In this document: piece by piece, positions 55,321 through 64,000 of the stretch | Position numbering within the stretch: position 1 is the first letter of the stretch | Layout: each line of letters begins with the position of its first letter | Assembly (NCBI RefSeq): GCF_001895145.1 | Contig: NZ_BDIR01000008.1 | Location: 1 to 64,000 of the forward strand | Direction of reading: 5' to 3' | Source of the DNA: Arcobacter sp. LA11 | Lineage (GTDB): Bacteria > Campylobacterota > Campylobacteria > Campylobacterales > Arcobacteraceae | Length of the DNA stretch: 64,000 nucleotides | Translations under genes and position numbers: made by a program | Notes under the pieces: model-generated | Seen by the model: the letters and a program-made list of their open reading frames with translations, nothing else | Database searches by the model: none | What the model was told of the DNA's origin: nothing

Positions 55321-56955
55321 TTATCCTTCTATACTTTTTATTACTAAGTCTTGGGCTTCTTTTACTATTAACTCTAAATGCTCTTCACTAATAAAACTTT
55401 CTGCATAAATTTTATAGATATCTTCAGTTCCCGATGGTCTTGCTGCAAACCAGCCACTTTTTGTTGTAACTTTAAGACCTCCAATACTTGCTTTATTTCC
55501 ACTTGCATTTGTATAAATAGCTTCTATTTCTTCTTTTGCTAATGTTTTTGAAGTGATATCTTCTACACTTAATTTTTTTAGTTTTGCTTTTTGTTCAAAA
55601 TTTGCTGGAGCGTCAACTCTTTTATAATAAGCTTTTCCAAATTCTTCTTCAAATTCTTTATAAATTTCTCCTGGGTCTCTTTTTAGATTTGCAGTAATTT
55701 CTGCTGCTAAAAGATTTAAAATGACTCCATCTTTATCCGTTGACCAAGCAGTGCCATCTTTTCTTAAAAATGAGGCTCCTGCACTTTCTTCTCCTCCAAA
55801 TGCTAAAGTTCCTTTATGTAAGCCTTCAACAAACCACTTAAATCCAACAGGTACTTCAAATAATTTTTTGTTTAAAGAGTTTACTACTTTATCAATCATT
55901 GAACTTGAAACTAAAGTTTTACCAACGTAGAGTTCATCTTTCCAAGTTCTATTTGAAAACAAGTACCAAATAGCAACAGCAAGATAATGATTTGGATTCA
56001 TCAGTCCCATACTTTTTGTAACTATTCCATGTCTATCAAAATCTGGGTCATTTGCAAATGCAATATCATATTTTTTTGATAAATCAATAAGTGAAGACAT
56101 TGCATATTTAGAAGAACAATCCATCCTTATTTTTCCATCATGGTCACAACTCATAAAAGAGAACGTTGGGTCAATTTTTTGATTTACAATATCTAGTTCT
56201 AAACCATAAATTTCATTTATTTTTTTATATACTTCTAGTCCAGAACCACCTAATGGGTCTACTCCTATTTTAAGTTTTGCTTCTTTTATAATGTTCATAT
56301 CAATAATAGTCTCTAAAGATTCTACGTAGGGTGTTATAAAATCAATAACTTCTAAATATTCTGATTGCATTATTTTGTCTTCATCTATTACTTTTATATC
56401 TTTTAAATCATTTTTTAATATTTCATTTGCTCTATTTTCTATAATAGAAGTAACATCTGTATCTGCTGGTCCTCCATTTGGCATATTATATTTATATCCG
56501 CCATCACTTGGAGGGTTGTGCGATGGTGTTATAACTATTCCGTCATTTAAAAATTCACTATTTTTATTTGATTCTAAAATAGTGAAGGATAATACTGGAG
56601 TGGGAGTAAATTTGTATTTATTTGCTATTTTACATTTTATTTTATTTGCTAAAAAGACTTTTAATGCAGTGATTTGTGCAGGTTCTGATAGTGCATGGGT
56701 ATCTATACCTATATGCATAATACCATTGATACCTGCATTTTTTCTGTATTCACAAAGTGCTTGTGTGATAGCTAGAATATGATTTTCATTAAAACTTGAT
56801 TTAAAAGAATTACCTCTATGCCCTGAAGTTCCAAAACTTACTTTCTGAGTTTGTTCTTTGACTTCTGGCTTATTTTTATAATATGCATTTATTAATTCTT
56901 TTACATTTACAAGAGTTTCTTTAGGGGCTTTTTTACCTGCTAATTTATTAATCAT
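55321..56955 (-). CDS. pgm: phosphoglucomutase
   Basis: Converts alpha-glucose 1-phosphate to glucose 6-phosphate. The 544-residue protein has the phosphoserine loop TPSHNPPSDGG (Ser145), the metal site DPDFDRHG, the sugar-binding GGEESAGASFLR and the phosphate site RPSGTEDIYKIY. This is the glucose-specific type of long phosphoglucomutase. It links the sugar phosphorylase at the start of the operon, and GalU, to zwf. Confidence 0.95.
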   Translation of the reverse strand: MINKLAGKKAPKETLVNVKELINAYYKNKPEVKEQTQKVSFGTSGHRGNSFKSSFNENHILAITQALCEYRKNAGINGIMHIGIDTHALSEPAQITALKVFLANKIKCKIANKYKFTPTPVLSFTILESNKNSEFLNDGIVITPSHNPPSDGGYKYNMPNGGPADTDVTSIIENRANEILKNDLKDIKVIDEDKIMQSEYLEVIDFITPYVESLETIIDMNIIKEAKLKIGVDPLGGSGLEVYKKINEIYGLELDIVNQKIDPTFSFMSCDHDGKIRMDCSSKYAMSSLIDLSKKYDIAFANDPDFDRHGIVTKSMGLMNPNHYLAVAIWYLFSNRTWKDELYVGKTLVSSSMIDKVVNSLNKKLFEVPVGFKWFVEGLHKGTLAFGGEESAGASFLRKDGTAWSTDKDGVILNLLAAEITANLKRDPGEIYKEFEEEFGKAYYKRVDAPANFEQKAKLKKLSVEDITSKTLAKEEIEAIYTNASGNKASIGGLKVTTKSGWFAARPSGTEDIYKIYAESFISEEHLELIVKEAQDLVIKSIEG

Positions 56956-56957
56956 AT

Positions 56958-57584
56958 CTATCCTTTTGCTATTTTTATTGCTTCTTTACATAAATCTGTA
57001 ATTTTATCAAAATTACCTTTTTGTATCATTTCTTTGGGAACTATCCATGTTCCTCCTACGCATAAAACATTTTTTAAATTTAAGAAGCTATTCAAGTTTT
57101 TTTTATTTATTCCTCCTGTTGGACAGAAAAACATTTTTGAAAAAGGTCCATTAAAGGCTTTTAATATTTCAATTCCTCCACTAAGTGTGGCAGGGAAAAG
57201 TTTACAATGATATATATTATTGTTTTGAGCTAACATTACTTCACTTGATGTTGAGACACCTGGGATTAAAGTTATATTTTCTTTTTTTGCAATATCAATT
57301 AGCTCTTGGCTTATTCCTGGAGAAAAAATAAACTTAGCTCCTGATTGTTTTGCTTTTATTAAATCTTCTTTATTACAAACAGTTCCTGCTCCAATATTCA
57401 TAGATGGTAATTTTTCACTTATTAGTTTTATAGCATCAAAAGCTTGAGGTGTTCTAAGAGTTATTTCCATTATATTAATACCTCCTTCACTTAAGGCTTT
57501 TGCAAGAGGTAAACAATCTTTTATGTTTTCAATTGCAATTACAGGAACAACTGGTGAAATTGACATTATTTTATTTGCATTCAT
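56958..57584 (-). CDS. eda: KDPG aldolase
   Basis: Splits 2-keto-3-deoxy-6-phosphogluconate into pyruvate and glyceraldehyde 3-phosphate, the last Entner-Doudoroff step. The 208-residue TIM barrel has Glu40 in EITLRTP, IGAGTV and the Schiff-base Lys128 in HCKLFPATLSGG. It shares one base with edd. Confidence 0.95.
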   Translation of the reverse strand: MNANKIMSISPVVPVIAIENIKDCLPLAKALSEGGINIMEITLRTPQAFDAIKLISEKLPSMNIGAGTVCNKEDLIKAKQSGAKFIFSPGISQELIDIAKKENITLIPGVSTSSEVMLAQNNNIYHCKLFPATLSGGIEILKAFNGPFSKMFFCPTGGINKKNLNSFLNLKNVLCVGGTWIVPKEMIQKGNFDKITDLCKEAIKIAKG

Positions 57585-59404
57585 TATTGATTTTCCTCTC
57601 CTGGTAAATTAAAAATAGTTGCACCACTATTTGCACTACTGACATTTTTTCTTATTAAGCTATATAACTCTCTACCAATACCAAAACTATTTTGTTTTAA
57701 ATCTTTTTCTTCTATTTCTCTTTTTTCTAATTCTTCTTTATCGACTAGAAGATTTAATTTACCATTGATTGCATCTAATTCTATTAAGTCATCATTTTTT
57801 ATTTTTGCAATCATTCCTTTAGCCTTTGCTTCTGGACTTAAATGAATTGCACTTGCTACTTTCCCTGATGCTCCTGACATTCTTCCATCTGTAATAAGTG
57901 CAACTTTATATCCCAAGTCTTGCAATATTCCAAGAGGAGGCAAAAGCTTATGAAGTTCTGGCATACCATTTGCTTGTGGGCCTTGGTATTTTACAACAGC
58001 AATAAAATCTTTTTGAAGATTTCCTTTTTGAAATTCTTCATGAAGTTCTTCTTGTGAAGAAAAAACTATAGCTTTTTGTTTTATGTAAAGGTGTTTTTCT
58101 TTTAAAGCAGATGTTTTAATAATACTTTGACCTAAGTTCCCATTTAAAAGCTTTAAGCCGCCTTGTTTATTAAATGGATGTTTGTATGATGAAATAACTT
58201 CACTATTTTTAGATATTCCATTCACTTTTTTAAAAACAAGTTTTTTATTTTCTAATTTTGGTTCAACAATAAATTCTTTTAAACTTTTTCCAACTATAGT
58301 ATTGACTTCTTCAAAAATTAATCCGTTTTCTGATAGTTCTTTTATTATAACAGCCATACCTCCAGCATCTCTAAATGCGTTTACATCAGCACTTCCATTT
58401 GGATACATTTTAGATAATAGAGGAGTTATTTTTGAAATTTCATCAAAATCTTCCCATGTTAAAATAATTCCACAAGCTTTTGCCATTGCAATTAGATGAA
58501 TTGTATGATTTGTTGAACCACCAGTTGCCATAAGTCCAACTATTGCATTTATAAAGCTTTTCTCATCAATAATATCACTTATGGAAATATTATTCTTTTT
58601 TAAATCATATAAAATCTTTGCACTGTATTTTGTAAGTTCTTCTCTTAAAGGTGTGTTTGTATTTATAAAAGATGAGTTTGGAAGTTGAAGTCCCATCATT
58701 TCTAAAAGCATTTGATTTGAGTTAGCTGTTCCAAAAAATGTACATGTTCCACAGCTATGATATGAAGAAGATTCTACTTCTAAAAGTTTTTTTTCATCAA
58801 TCTTACCTTTTGCATATTCTTGTCTTGATAAGGCTTTTTCTTTATTTGAGATACCTGATTTCATAGGTCCACTAGGAACGAATATAGAAGGAAGATGTCC
58901 AAAGGTAAGAGCACTTATCATCAGACCAGGAACGATCTTATCACAAATGCCTAAGTAAAATATACCATCGTAAACATTGTGTGATAATCCAATTGTACTT
59001 GCCATTGCTATATTATCTCTACTAAATAAAGAGAGTTCCATACCTGTTTCACCTTGTGTAACTCCATCACACATAGCAGGAACACCTCCTGCAACTTGGG
59101 CTGTTGATGAGTAATCTAATAAGGCAGTTTTTAAAATATCTGGATATTTATGATAAGGTTCATGGGCAGATAACATATCATTATAAGAAGTTATTATTCC
59201 CATATTATAAGAGCTGTATTCTTTTAATAGACTTTTTTCTTTATCTGTCATTGGAGCTATTACATGGGCTAGGTTGCTACAAGATAAACTTTTTCTACCT
59301 TGATTTTTTATTTTTGCATTTTTAATTCTATGAAGATAAATATCTCTACTTTTTTTTGATCTTTTAACAATATTTTCTTTGACTTTTAACAATATTTTAT
59401 TCAT
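57584..59404 (-). CDS. edd: 6-phosphogluconate dehydratase
   Basis: Makes KDPG from 6-phosphogluconate, the committed Entner-Doudoroff step. The 606-residue IlvD/Edd protein carries iron-sulfur ligand cysteines in MCDGVTQGETGM and SCGTCTFFGTANS, plus TDGRMSGASGKV near the C-terminus. It overlaps pgl by 8 bases and eda by one. Confidence 0.96.
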   Translation of the reverse strand: MNKILLKVKENIVKRSKKSRDIYLHRIKNAKIKNQGRKSLSCSNLAHVIAPMTDKEKSLLKEYSSYNMGIITSYNDMLSAHEPYHKYPDILKTALLDYSSTAQVAGGVPAMCDGVTQGETGMELSLFSRDNIAMASTIGLSHNVYDGIFYLGICDKIVPGLMISALTFGHLPSIFVPSGPMKSGISNKEKALSRQEYAKGKIDEKKLLEVESSSYHSCGTCTFFGTANSNQMLLEMMGLQLPNSSFINTNTPLREELTKYSAKILYDLKKNNISISDIIDEKSFINAIVGLMATGGSTNHTIHLIAMAKACGIILTWEDFDEISKITPLLSKMYPNGSADVNAFRDAGGMAVIIKELSENGLIFEEVNTIVGKSLKEFIVEPKLENKKLVFKKVNGISKNSEVISSYKHPFNKQGGLKLLNGNLGQSIIKTSALKEKHLYIKQKAIVFSSQEELHEEFQKGNLQKDFIAVVKYQGPQANGMPELHKLLPPLGILQDLGYKVALITDGRMSGASGKVASAIHLSPEAKAKGMIAKIKNDDLIELDAINGKLNLLVDKEELEKREIEEKDLKQNSFGIGRELYSLIRKNVSSANSGATIFNLPGEENQ

Positions 59405-60092
59405 GACTAAAATAAACCTTTAATTTAGATGCATTAAAAAGTATTTTCGAAATAGGATATATATTTTCACTTTTTAAAGCTTTTTTATAAATTTCTAATT
59501 TTTCTTTACCTTGAAAATGTAAAAAAAGATTTTTAGATTCTAGAATTGATTTAAGAGTTAAAGTCATTCTGTCATATGGCGCAGTTATTGGATTTGTAGA
59601 AATACAAAACTTTTTTATATTTAAATTTAGTGCATCTTTTATTTCTTTACTTTTAGAAAAAAGAGAAGCTGTATGTCCATCGTTCCCCATCCCTAATATT
59701 AGAATATCAGTTTGTAAAAACTCTTTTTTATAAAGTTTTGAACATAAATCATCAGATGAAAAACAATCTTTGTTTTCTAAAAATAGTGGTATAAAACTTG
59801 CTTTACTAGCTTCCTTTTGAATAAGATATTTTTTTACTAAGTAAGCATTGCTATTTTCATTAGATTCTAAAAGCCATCTTTCATCAACTAATCCTATTTT
59901 AACTCTATTCCAATCAAGTTTTACTTTTGATAACTCTTGAAAAAAAAGTTTTGGAGTATTCCCTCCTGATACTAAAAGAGTGGCATTTTCTTTTTTTAAA
60001 AGAGTTTCTTTTAATATTGTTGAAACTTCTTTTACAAAATTTTCAACTAAGCTTTTTGAATTTTTATAATCTATAAAATCAATATTATTCAT
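59397..60092 (-). CDS. pgl: 6-phosphogluconolactonase
   Basis: Hydrolyses 6-phosphogluconolactone. With the ATG at 60092 the protein has 231 residues and the DevB/Pgl blocks LLVSGGNTPKLFFQEL, VDERW and ILGMGNDGHTASLF. An in-frame ATG at 60110 would add 6 residues, but AGGAG stands 8 bases before 60092 and decides the start. It overlaps the end of zwf. Confidence 0.93.
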   Translation of the reverse strand: MNNIDFIDYKNSKSLVENFVKEVSTILKETLLKKENATLLVSGGNTPKLFFQELSKVKLDWNRVKIGLVDERWLLESNENSNAYLVKKYLIQKEASKASFIPLFLENKDCFSSDDLCSKLYKKEFLQTDILILGMGNDGHTASLFSKSKEIKDALNLNIKKFCISTNPITAPYDRMTLTLKSILESKNLFLHFQGKEKLEIYKKALKSENIYPISKILFNASKLKVYFSHE

Positions 60093-61539
60093 CGTTCCAG
60101 CTCCTGCCATCTTTTGCTATAATTTGTATAGCGGCACTAGGACCATCACTACCTGCTGTATATTTTTTCATGGGAGTTAAGTTTTTTTGCCATCCTTCTA
60201 AGATAGTATCAGCCCATTTCCAAGCTTCTTCTACTTCATCAAGTCGCATAAAAAGAGTTGCATTTGCTCGAATTACATCTAAAATAAGTCTTTCATATGC
60301 ATCTGGTTTTCTTTGTACTTTTAATGGTGAGTTTAATTCTAAATCAACTTGTTGAAGTTCCATACTTTCACTTAATCCTGGTATCTTGTTCATAAGTTTA
60401 AGCTCAATACTTTCATTTGGTTGCAAAGTTATAACTAATCGATTTGCACTTATAATACTCTCATCTACAGAAAATATAGAGTGAGGGATAGATTTAAACT
60501 GAATTACTATTTCGGAGTTTCTTTTTTGCATTCTTTTTCCACTTCTTATGTAAAAAGGTACATTATTCCACCTCCAGTTATCAATATCTATTCTTATGGC
60601 TGCAAATGTTTCTGTGTCACTTTGTTTTGAATCTTCCTCAATGTAACCTGGAACTGATTCTCCTTCCGATGAACCTGCTTTATATTGCGCTCTAACAGTC
60701 TTTTCTTTAATGTCTTCATCCTTCATTTTTCTAAAAGATCTTAAAACTTTTACTTTTTCATCTCTAATACTATTTGCATCAATAGAACAGGGAGGTTCCA
60801 TAGCTATTAGACATAATAATTGCATAAGATGGTTTTGAATCATATCTCTTAAAGCCCCATATTCGTCATAATAATCCCATCTACCTTCTACTCCTACACT
60901 TTCTGCAACTGTGATTTGAATATGGTCTATGTGATTTGCATTCCACAAGGGAAGAAAAAAGATATTTGAAAATCTAAGAGCAAGTATATTTTGAACTGTA
61001 TCTTTACCTAAATAGTGGTCAATTCTATATATTTGATTCTCTTTAAAATAGTTTAATACTTTTTTATTTAGTTCTTGGGAACTTTTTAAATCTCTACCTA
61101 AAGGTTTTTCTAAAACAACTCTAGAATTATCTGTTATGATTTTCCAGTAACTTAAAGATTGACATATTTGACCAAAAAAATCTGGGCTTGTGGATAAATA
61201 GTTTATTCTGTGTCTATTTGGGTATTCGTCTAAAATATTTTTTAAATTTTCAAATGTTTGGTTTTGGTTTAAATCAATATTTACTAGATAGATTTGATTT
61301 TTGAACTTACTAAAAAATTCTTCATCAAAGTCATCTATATATTCAAGCAGTTTACTTTTTACTAATTCAATATGTTCTTCTATAGTTATATTTCTTCTTG
61401 ATACAGTTATAATTCTTGTATCTTCACTTATATAATCATCTTTACAAAGATGATAAAGTGCAGGCATTAGCTTTCTAAATGCTAAATCACCATGCCCACC
61501 AAAAAGTATAAAATCACAAAGATTGAATTTAGTACCCAT
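60085..61539 (-). CDS. zwf: glucose-6-phosphate 1-dehydrogenase
   Basis: Oxidises glucose 6-phosphate to the lactone, making NAD(P)H. The 484-residue protein has FGGHGDLAFRKLMPALYHL, the active-site RIDHYLGKDTVQNIL and FYIRSGKRM. The coenzyme motif is GGHGDLA rather than the common GASGDLA. It is 5 bases after galU and heads the oxidative part of the route. Confidence 0.95.
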   Translation of the reverse strand: MGTKFNLCDFILFGGHGDLAFRKLMPALYHLCKDDYISEDTRIITVSRRNITIEEHIELVKSKLLEYIDDFDEEFFSKFKNQIYLVNIDLNQNQTFENLKNILDEYPNRHRINYLSTSPDFFGQICQSLSYWKIITDNSRVVLEKPLGRDLKSSQELNKKVLNYFKENQIYRIDHYLGKDTVQNILALRFSNIFFLPLWNANHIDHIQITVAESVGVEGRWDYYDEYGALRDMIQNHLMQLLCLIAMEPPCSIDANSIRDEKVKVLRSFRKMKDEDIKEKTVRAQYKAGSSEGESVPGYIEEDSKQSDTETFAAIRIDIDNWRWNNVPFYIRSGKRMQKRNSEIVIQFKSIPHSIFSVDESIISANRLVITLQPNESIELKLMNKIPGLSESMELQQVDLELNSPLKVQRKPDAYERLILDVIRANATLFMRLDEVEEAWKWADTILEGWQKNLTPMKKYTAGSDGPSAAIQIIAKDGRSWNDE

Positions 61540-61544
61540 ACTAA

Positions 61545-62378
61545 CTACTTTTTTTCTAACTCAAAAAAGTAGTTAGTAGCTTCAACAAAACCATCTACTG
61601 AACCACAATCAAATCTTTTACCATCAAATTTATAAGCAAGAACCATTGCATTTTTTGCTTGTGTACAAAGTGCATCAGTAATTTGAAGCTCTCCATTTTT
61701 TCCAGGTTTTGTTTTACTAATAACTTCAAAAATCTCTGGCGTTAATATATATCTTCCTATAACTGCAAGATTTGAAGGTGCCTTGTCATTATCTGGTTTT
61801 TCAATCATATTTGAGACAATATGCACATTGTCTTTCATTGGTTTACCTTCTATTACACCATACTTATGAACTTCTTCTTTTGGAACTTCCATACAAGCAA
61901 CAATACAACATTTATATTTTTCATAGAGTTTAACCATTTGTTTTAAAACTCCATCACCTTCTGGATTTACACATAAATCATCTGCTAATATAACTGCAAA
62001 AGGACTAGTCTCCCCAACTAAAACTTTTCCTTTATATATTGCATCTCCTAAACCTTTCATCTCATTTTGTCTTGTATATGTAAAGGTACATTTATCGATA
62101 ATATTTCTAATATCTGCTAACATTTTTTCTTTTGAAGAACCTTGTATTTGATGTTCAAGCTCATATGAAATATCAAAATGATCTGTAATTGCTCTTTTAC
62201 CTCTTCCTGTAATAACTGACATTACATCACAACCAGCTTCAATGGCTTCTTCTACTCCATATTGAATTAATGGCTTTGTTAATACTGGTAACATCTCTTT
62301 TGGCATAGCTTTTGTTGCAGGTAAAAACCTTGTGCCATAACCTGCTGCTGGAAATAAACACTTTGTAATTTTATTCAT
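61545..62378 (-). CDS. galU: UTP-glucose-1-phosphate uridylyltransferase
   Basis: Makes UDP-glucose from glucose 1-phosphate. The 277-residue protein opens with FPAAGYGTRFLPATKAMPKE, the nucleotidyltransferase signature, and keeps VILADDLC, GVIEGK and GELQITDAL. Its place next to the phosphorylase and pgm shows that glucose 1-phosphate is the branch point of this operon, either to UDP-glucose or to glucose 6-phosphate. Confidence 0.96.
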   Translation of the reverse strand: MNKITKCLFPAAGYGTRFLPATKAMPKEMLPVLTKPLIQYGVEEAIEAGCDVMSVITGRGKRAITDHFDISYELEHQIQGSSKEKMLADIRNIIDKCTFTYTRQNEMKGLGDAIYKGKVLVGETSPFAVILADDLCVNPEGDGVLKQMVKLYEKYKCCIVACMEVPKEEVHKYGVIEGKPMKDNVHIVSNMIEKPDNDKAPSNLAVIGRYILTPEIFEVISKTKPGKNGELQITDALCTQAKNAMVLAYKFDGKRFDCGSVDGFVEATNYFFELEKK

Positions 62379-62397
62379 TTTATATTCTCCTTAAATT

Positions 62398-64000
62398 TTA
62401 TATATATCCCTTAAGCCACATTATTTGATATGGCTCAAGGGTGATTTTTGAATCTTTTTTCTCACTATTTTCATTACAATAATTTGAATTTAATAAATCG
62501 CATAATGGAAGTTTTATTTCTTGGGGTAAATTTATAGTTATTTTTTCATTACTAAAGTTGTGTAAAGTTAGTATTCTAAAATTTTTGTTAATATTAAATC
62601 TATCTATTGCAAAAACCCTATTGTCAAAATTCAAAAAAGAAAATTTTCCAAAAGGGTTAAATGCTTCTTCATTTATTCTGATAGATATCATTCTTTTGTA
62701 TGAATCAAAAATGGTTTTGGCTAAACTTCCAAGTATAGATAACTCCTGTTCAAGCCAATCAATATTGTATTTTTCTCGGTTTATTGTTCTATTTATTCCT
62801 GAATGTTTTACTCCATCATGATAATTTTGTGAAGCAACTAATGAATGGAAATAAATTCCTGGAACACCTGGCATAGCAAGAACTGTAGCTTGGGTTACTA
62901 ACATCCGTTTAACTCTAAGTAGTTGATCTTCTTCTGGATGTGTTAAGGCATCAATGTAGCTACAATTTAATTCATAAGGTGTTTTACTACCATTTTCTTC
63001 TGTTCTGTAAGAAACTAACCCTCCATGATTTTCTACGTTTTGTACTAATTCCTCAATTTCTTCATCACTTAATATGCCTTTTACAGGTCTAAGTCCTATT
63101 CCATCGTGACTTGCTGAGAAATTAAAGAAACAAACTTTATCACTTGGAAGTTCTAAGGTTTTTGCCCAGCTAGTCAATTTTTCTGTGTTTGCATGGATAA
63201 TAGAATTTAATAAAAGAGGTGGTAATGCAAAATTGTAAACCATTTGTGCTTCATCATCACCACTTCCAAAATATGAAATATTTTCATTATGTGGGACATT
63301 TGTTTCTGTTATTATGATAACTTCAGGAGCAACTTCATGGAGTACTTCTCTTATTAGTTGTATTAGCTCATGAGTTTGTGGTAGATGTACGCATTGAGTT
63401 CCTAATTCTTTCCATATAAAAGCAATAGCATCAAGTCTAATTAAAGTTGCACCTTTTTCAATATAATAAAACATAGCATCAAGTACACTTCTTAGAACTT
63501 TATAGCTTTTATAGTTTAAATCAACTTGGTCTTTACTAAAGGTTGTCCAAATATTATGAATTTTCCCATTGTCATCTATATATTCATGTAGAAGTGGTGT
63601 TGCTCGTGGTCTTACAACTTTACTTAAATCAATTGTAGGATCAAGTTCTATGAAATAATCTTCAAAATATTTATCTCCTGCTAAAAAAGCTTTAAACCAA
63701 TCAGAAAATTGTGAAATATGATTTATTACTCCATCTACCATAATTCTATATTCATTTGATAGTTGTTCAACTTCTCTCCATGAGCCCATATTGGGATCTA
63801 CTGCACTATAGTTTACAACTGAAAAACCATCATCTGATGAGTATGGATAAAAAGGAAGAATATGAATTGAATTTATAATATCTTTTAGATGATTATCCAT
63901 AAACTCTTTTAGTGTATGAAGTGTTGGTTCACTATTTCTTGAAACTTGATCTCCATAAGTGATAAGCACAATATCTTTTTGGCTTAAGTGATACTCTTTT
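62398..64000 (-). CDS. GH13 (subfamily 18-type) sugar phosphorylase, 5' partial
   Basis: A glycoside phosphorylase of the sucrose/glucosylglycerate phosphorylase type that releases alpha-glucose 1-phosphate with inorganic phosphate. The frame has no stop up to the window end, so the N-terminus is missing. Visible are LITYGDQVS, DGFSVVNYSAVDP, the nucleophile region LIRLDAIAFIW, the acid/base Glu in ITETNVPHNE and SASHDGIGLRPVKG. Substrate cannot be fixed from sequence: sucrose, glucosylglycerate or glucosylglycerol are all possible. The operon context, galU, pgm and the Entner-Doudoroff genes, fits use of the released glucose 1-phosphate. Confidence 0.85.
   Translation of the reverse strand, partial: KEYHLSQKDIVLITYGDQVSRNSEPTLHTLKEFMDNHLKDIINSIHILPFYPYSSDDGFSVVNYSAVDPNMGSWREVEQLSNEYRIMVDGVINHISQFSDWFKAFLAGDKYFEDYFIELDPTIDLSKVVRPRATPLLHEYIDDNGKIHNIWTTFSKDQVDLNYKSYKVLRSVLDAMFYYIEKGATLIRLDAIAFIWKELGTQCVHLPQTHELIQLIREVLHEVAPEVIIITETNVPHNENISYFGSGDDEAQMVYNFALPPLLLNSIIHANTEKLTSWAKTLELPSDKVCFFNFSASHDGIGLRPVKGILSDEEIEELVQNVENHGGLVSYRTEENGSKTPYELNCSYIDALTHPEEDQLLRVKRMLVTQATVLAMPGVPGIYFHSLVASQNYHDGVKHSGINRTINREKYNIDWLEQELSILGSLAKTIFDSYKRMISIRINEEAFNPFGKFSFLNFDNRVFAIDRFNINKNFRILTLHNFSNEKITINLPQEIKLPLCDLLNSNYCNENSEKKDSKITLEPYQIMWLKGYI

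Overview
The window is very AT-rich, densely packed chromosomal DNA from a member of the Campylobacterota, most likely an Arcobacter-type (Arcobacteraceae) bacterium. This rests on gene content and protein style: Campylobacter-type bacillosamine genes (pglF/E/D/C), an ArsRS-like two-component pair, a glutaminyl-tRNA synthetase fused to YqeY, a small secreted ATP-dependent DNA ligase, and a gyrA with Thr at the position that is wild-type Thr in Campylobacter and Arcobacter. No species can be named from the sequence alone. There is no rRNA, IS element or CRISPR array.

Positions 1-26313 form one long plus-strand surface-polysaccharide cluster with tightly spaced or overlapping genes. It opens with the tail of an unidentified gene, a nucleotidyltransferase-like protein and an APS kinase carrying a membrane domain. 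Next come wecB, wecC, wbpE-, wbpD- and wbpB-like genes, an SDR and a second aminotransferase, a PAPS-type sulfotransferase, and the WbpG/HisH/HisF amidotransferase set. A decayed O-acyltransferase remnant marks a break. Then come a glycosyltransferase, Wzx, Wzy, a CapK-like ligase, a two-domain oxidoreductase, a heparinase-fold protein, a WbuB-like glycosyltransferase and pglC-D-E-F. Read together, these predict a Wzy-dependent polysaccharide started on a bacillosamine-type sugar, containing an (amidino) diaminomannuronic acid and probably sulfated.

Positions 26382-30270 hold heptose genes for the LPS core (hldD, hldE, gmhA, a glycosyltransferase). Positions 30267-40472 are housekeeping: ligE-like ligase, rpmB, K+ channel, argJ, a DUF465 protein, gyrA, asd, a YqhA protein, hemE and a radical SAM protein. 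Two identical tRNA-Asn genes follow, with a clear promoter and terminator.

Positions 40954-46121 are accessory: a small hypothetical protein, a TerB/DnaJ protein, a TauE/SafE exporter, a 60-codon NhaA remnant and an OmpR-type response regulator with its kinase. After them, on the opposite strand, lie two related tiny hydrophobic-peptide genes. Each is preceded by a pair of TGTCAA direct repeats spaced 11 bp, as expected for an OmpR-family site. One copy is intact and one is frameshifted in a T8 tract. This is the most unusual structure in the window.

After glnS come a solute-binding lipoprotein overlapping an orphan PAS histidine kinase, a small hypothetical protein, a secreted serine protease-like protein and a membrane-anchored thioredoxin. 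The end of the window is an eight-gene minus-strand operon (GH13 sugar phosphorylase, galU, zwf, pgl, edd, eda, pgm, pgi). It encodes a complete Entner-Doudoroff route fed by glucose 1-phosphate, and the phosphorylase runs off the window edge.
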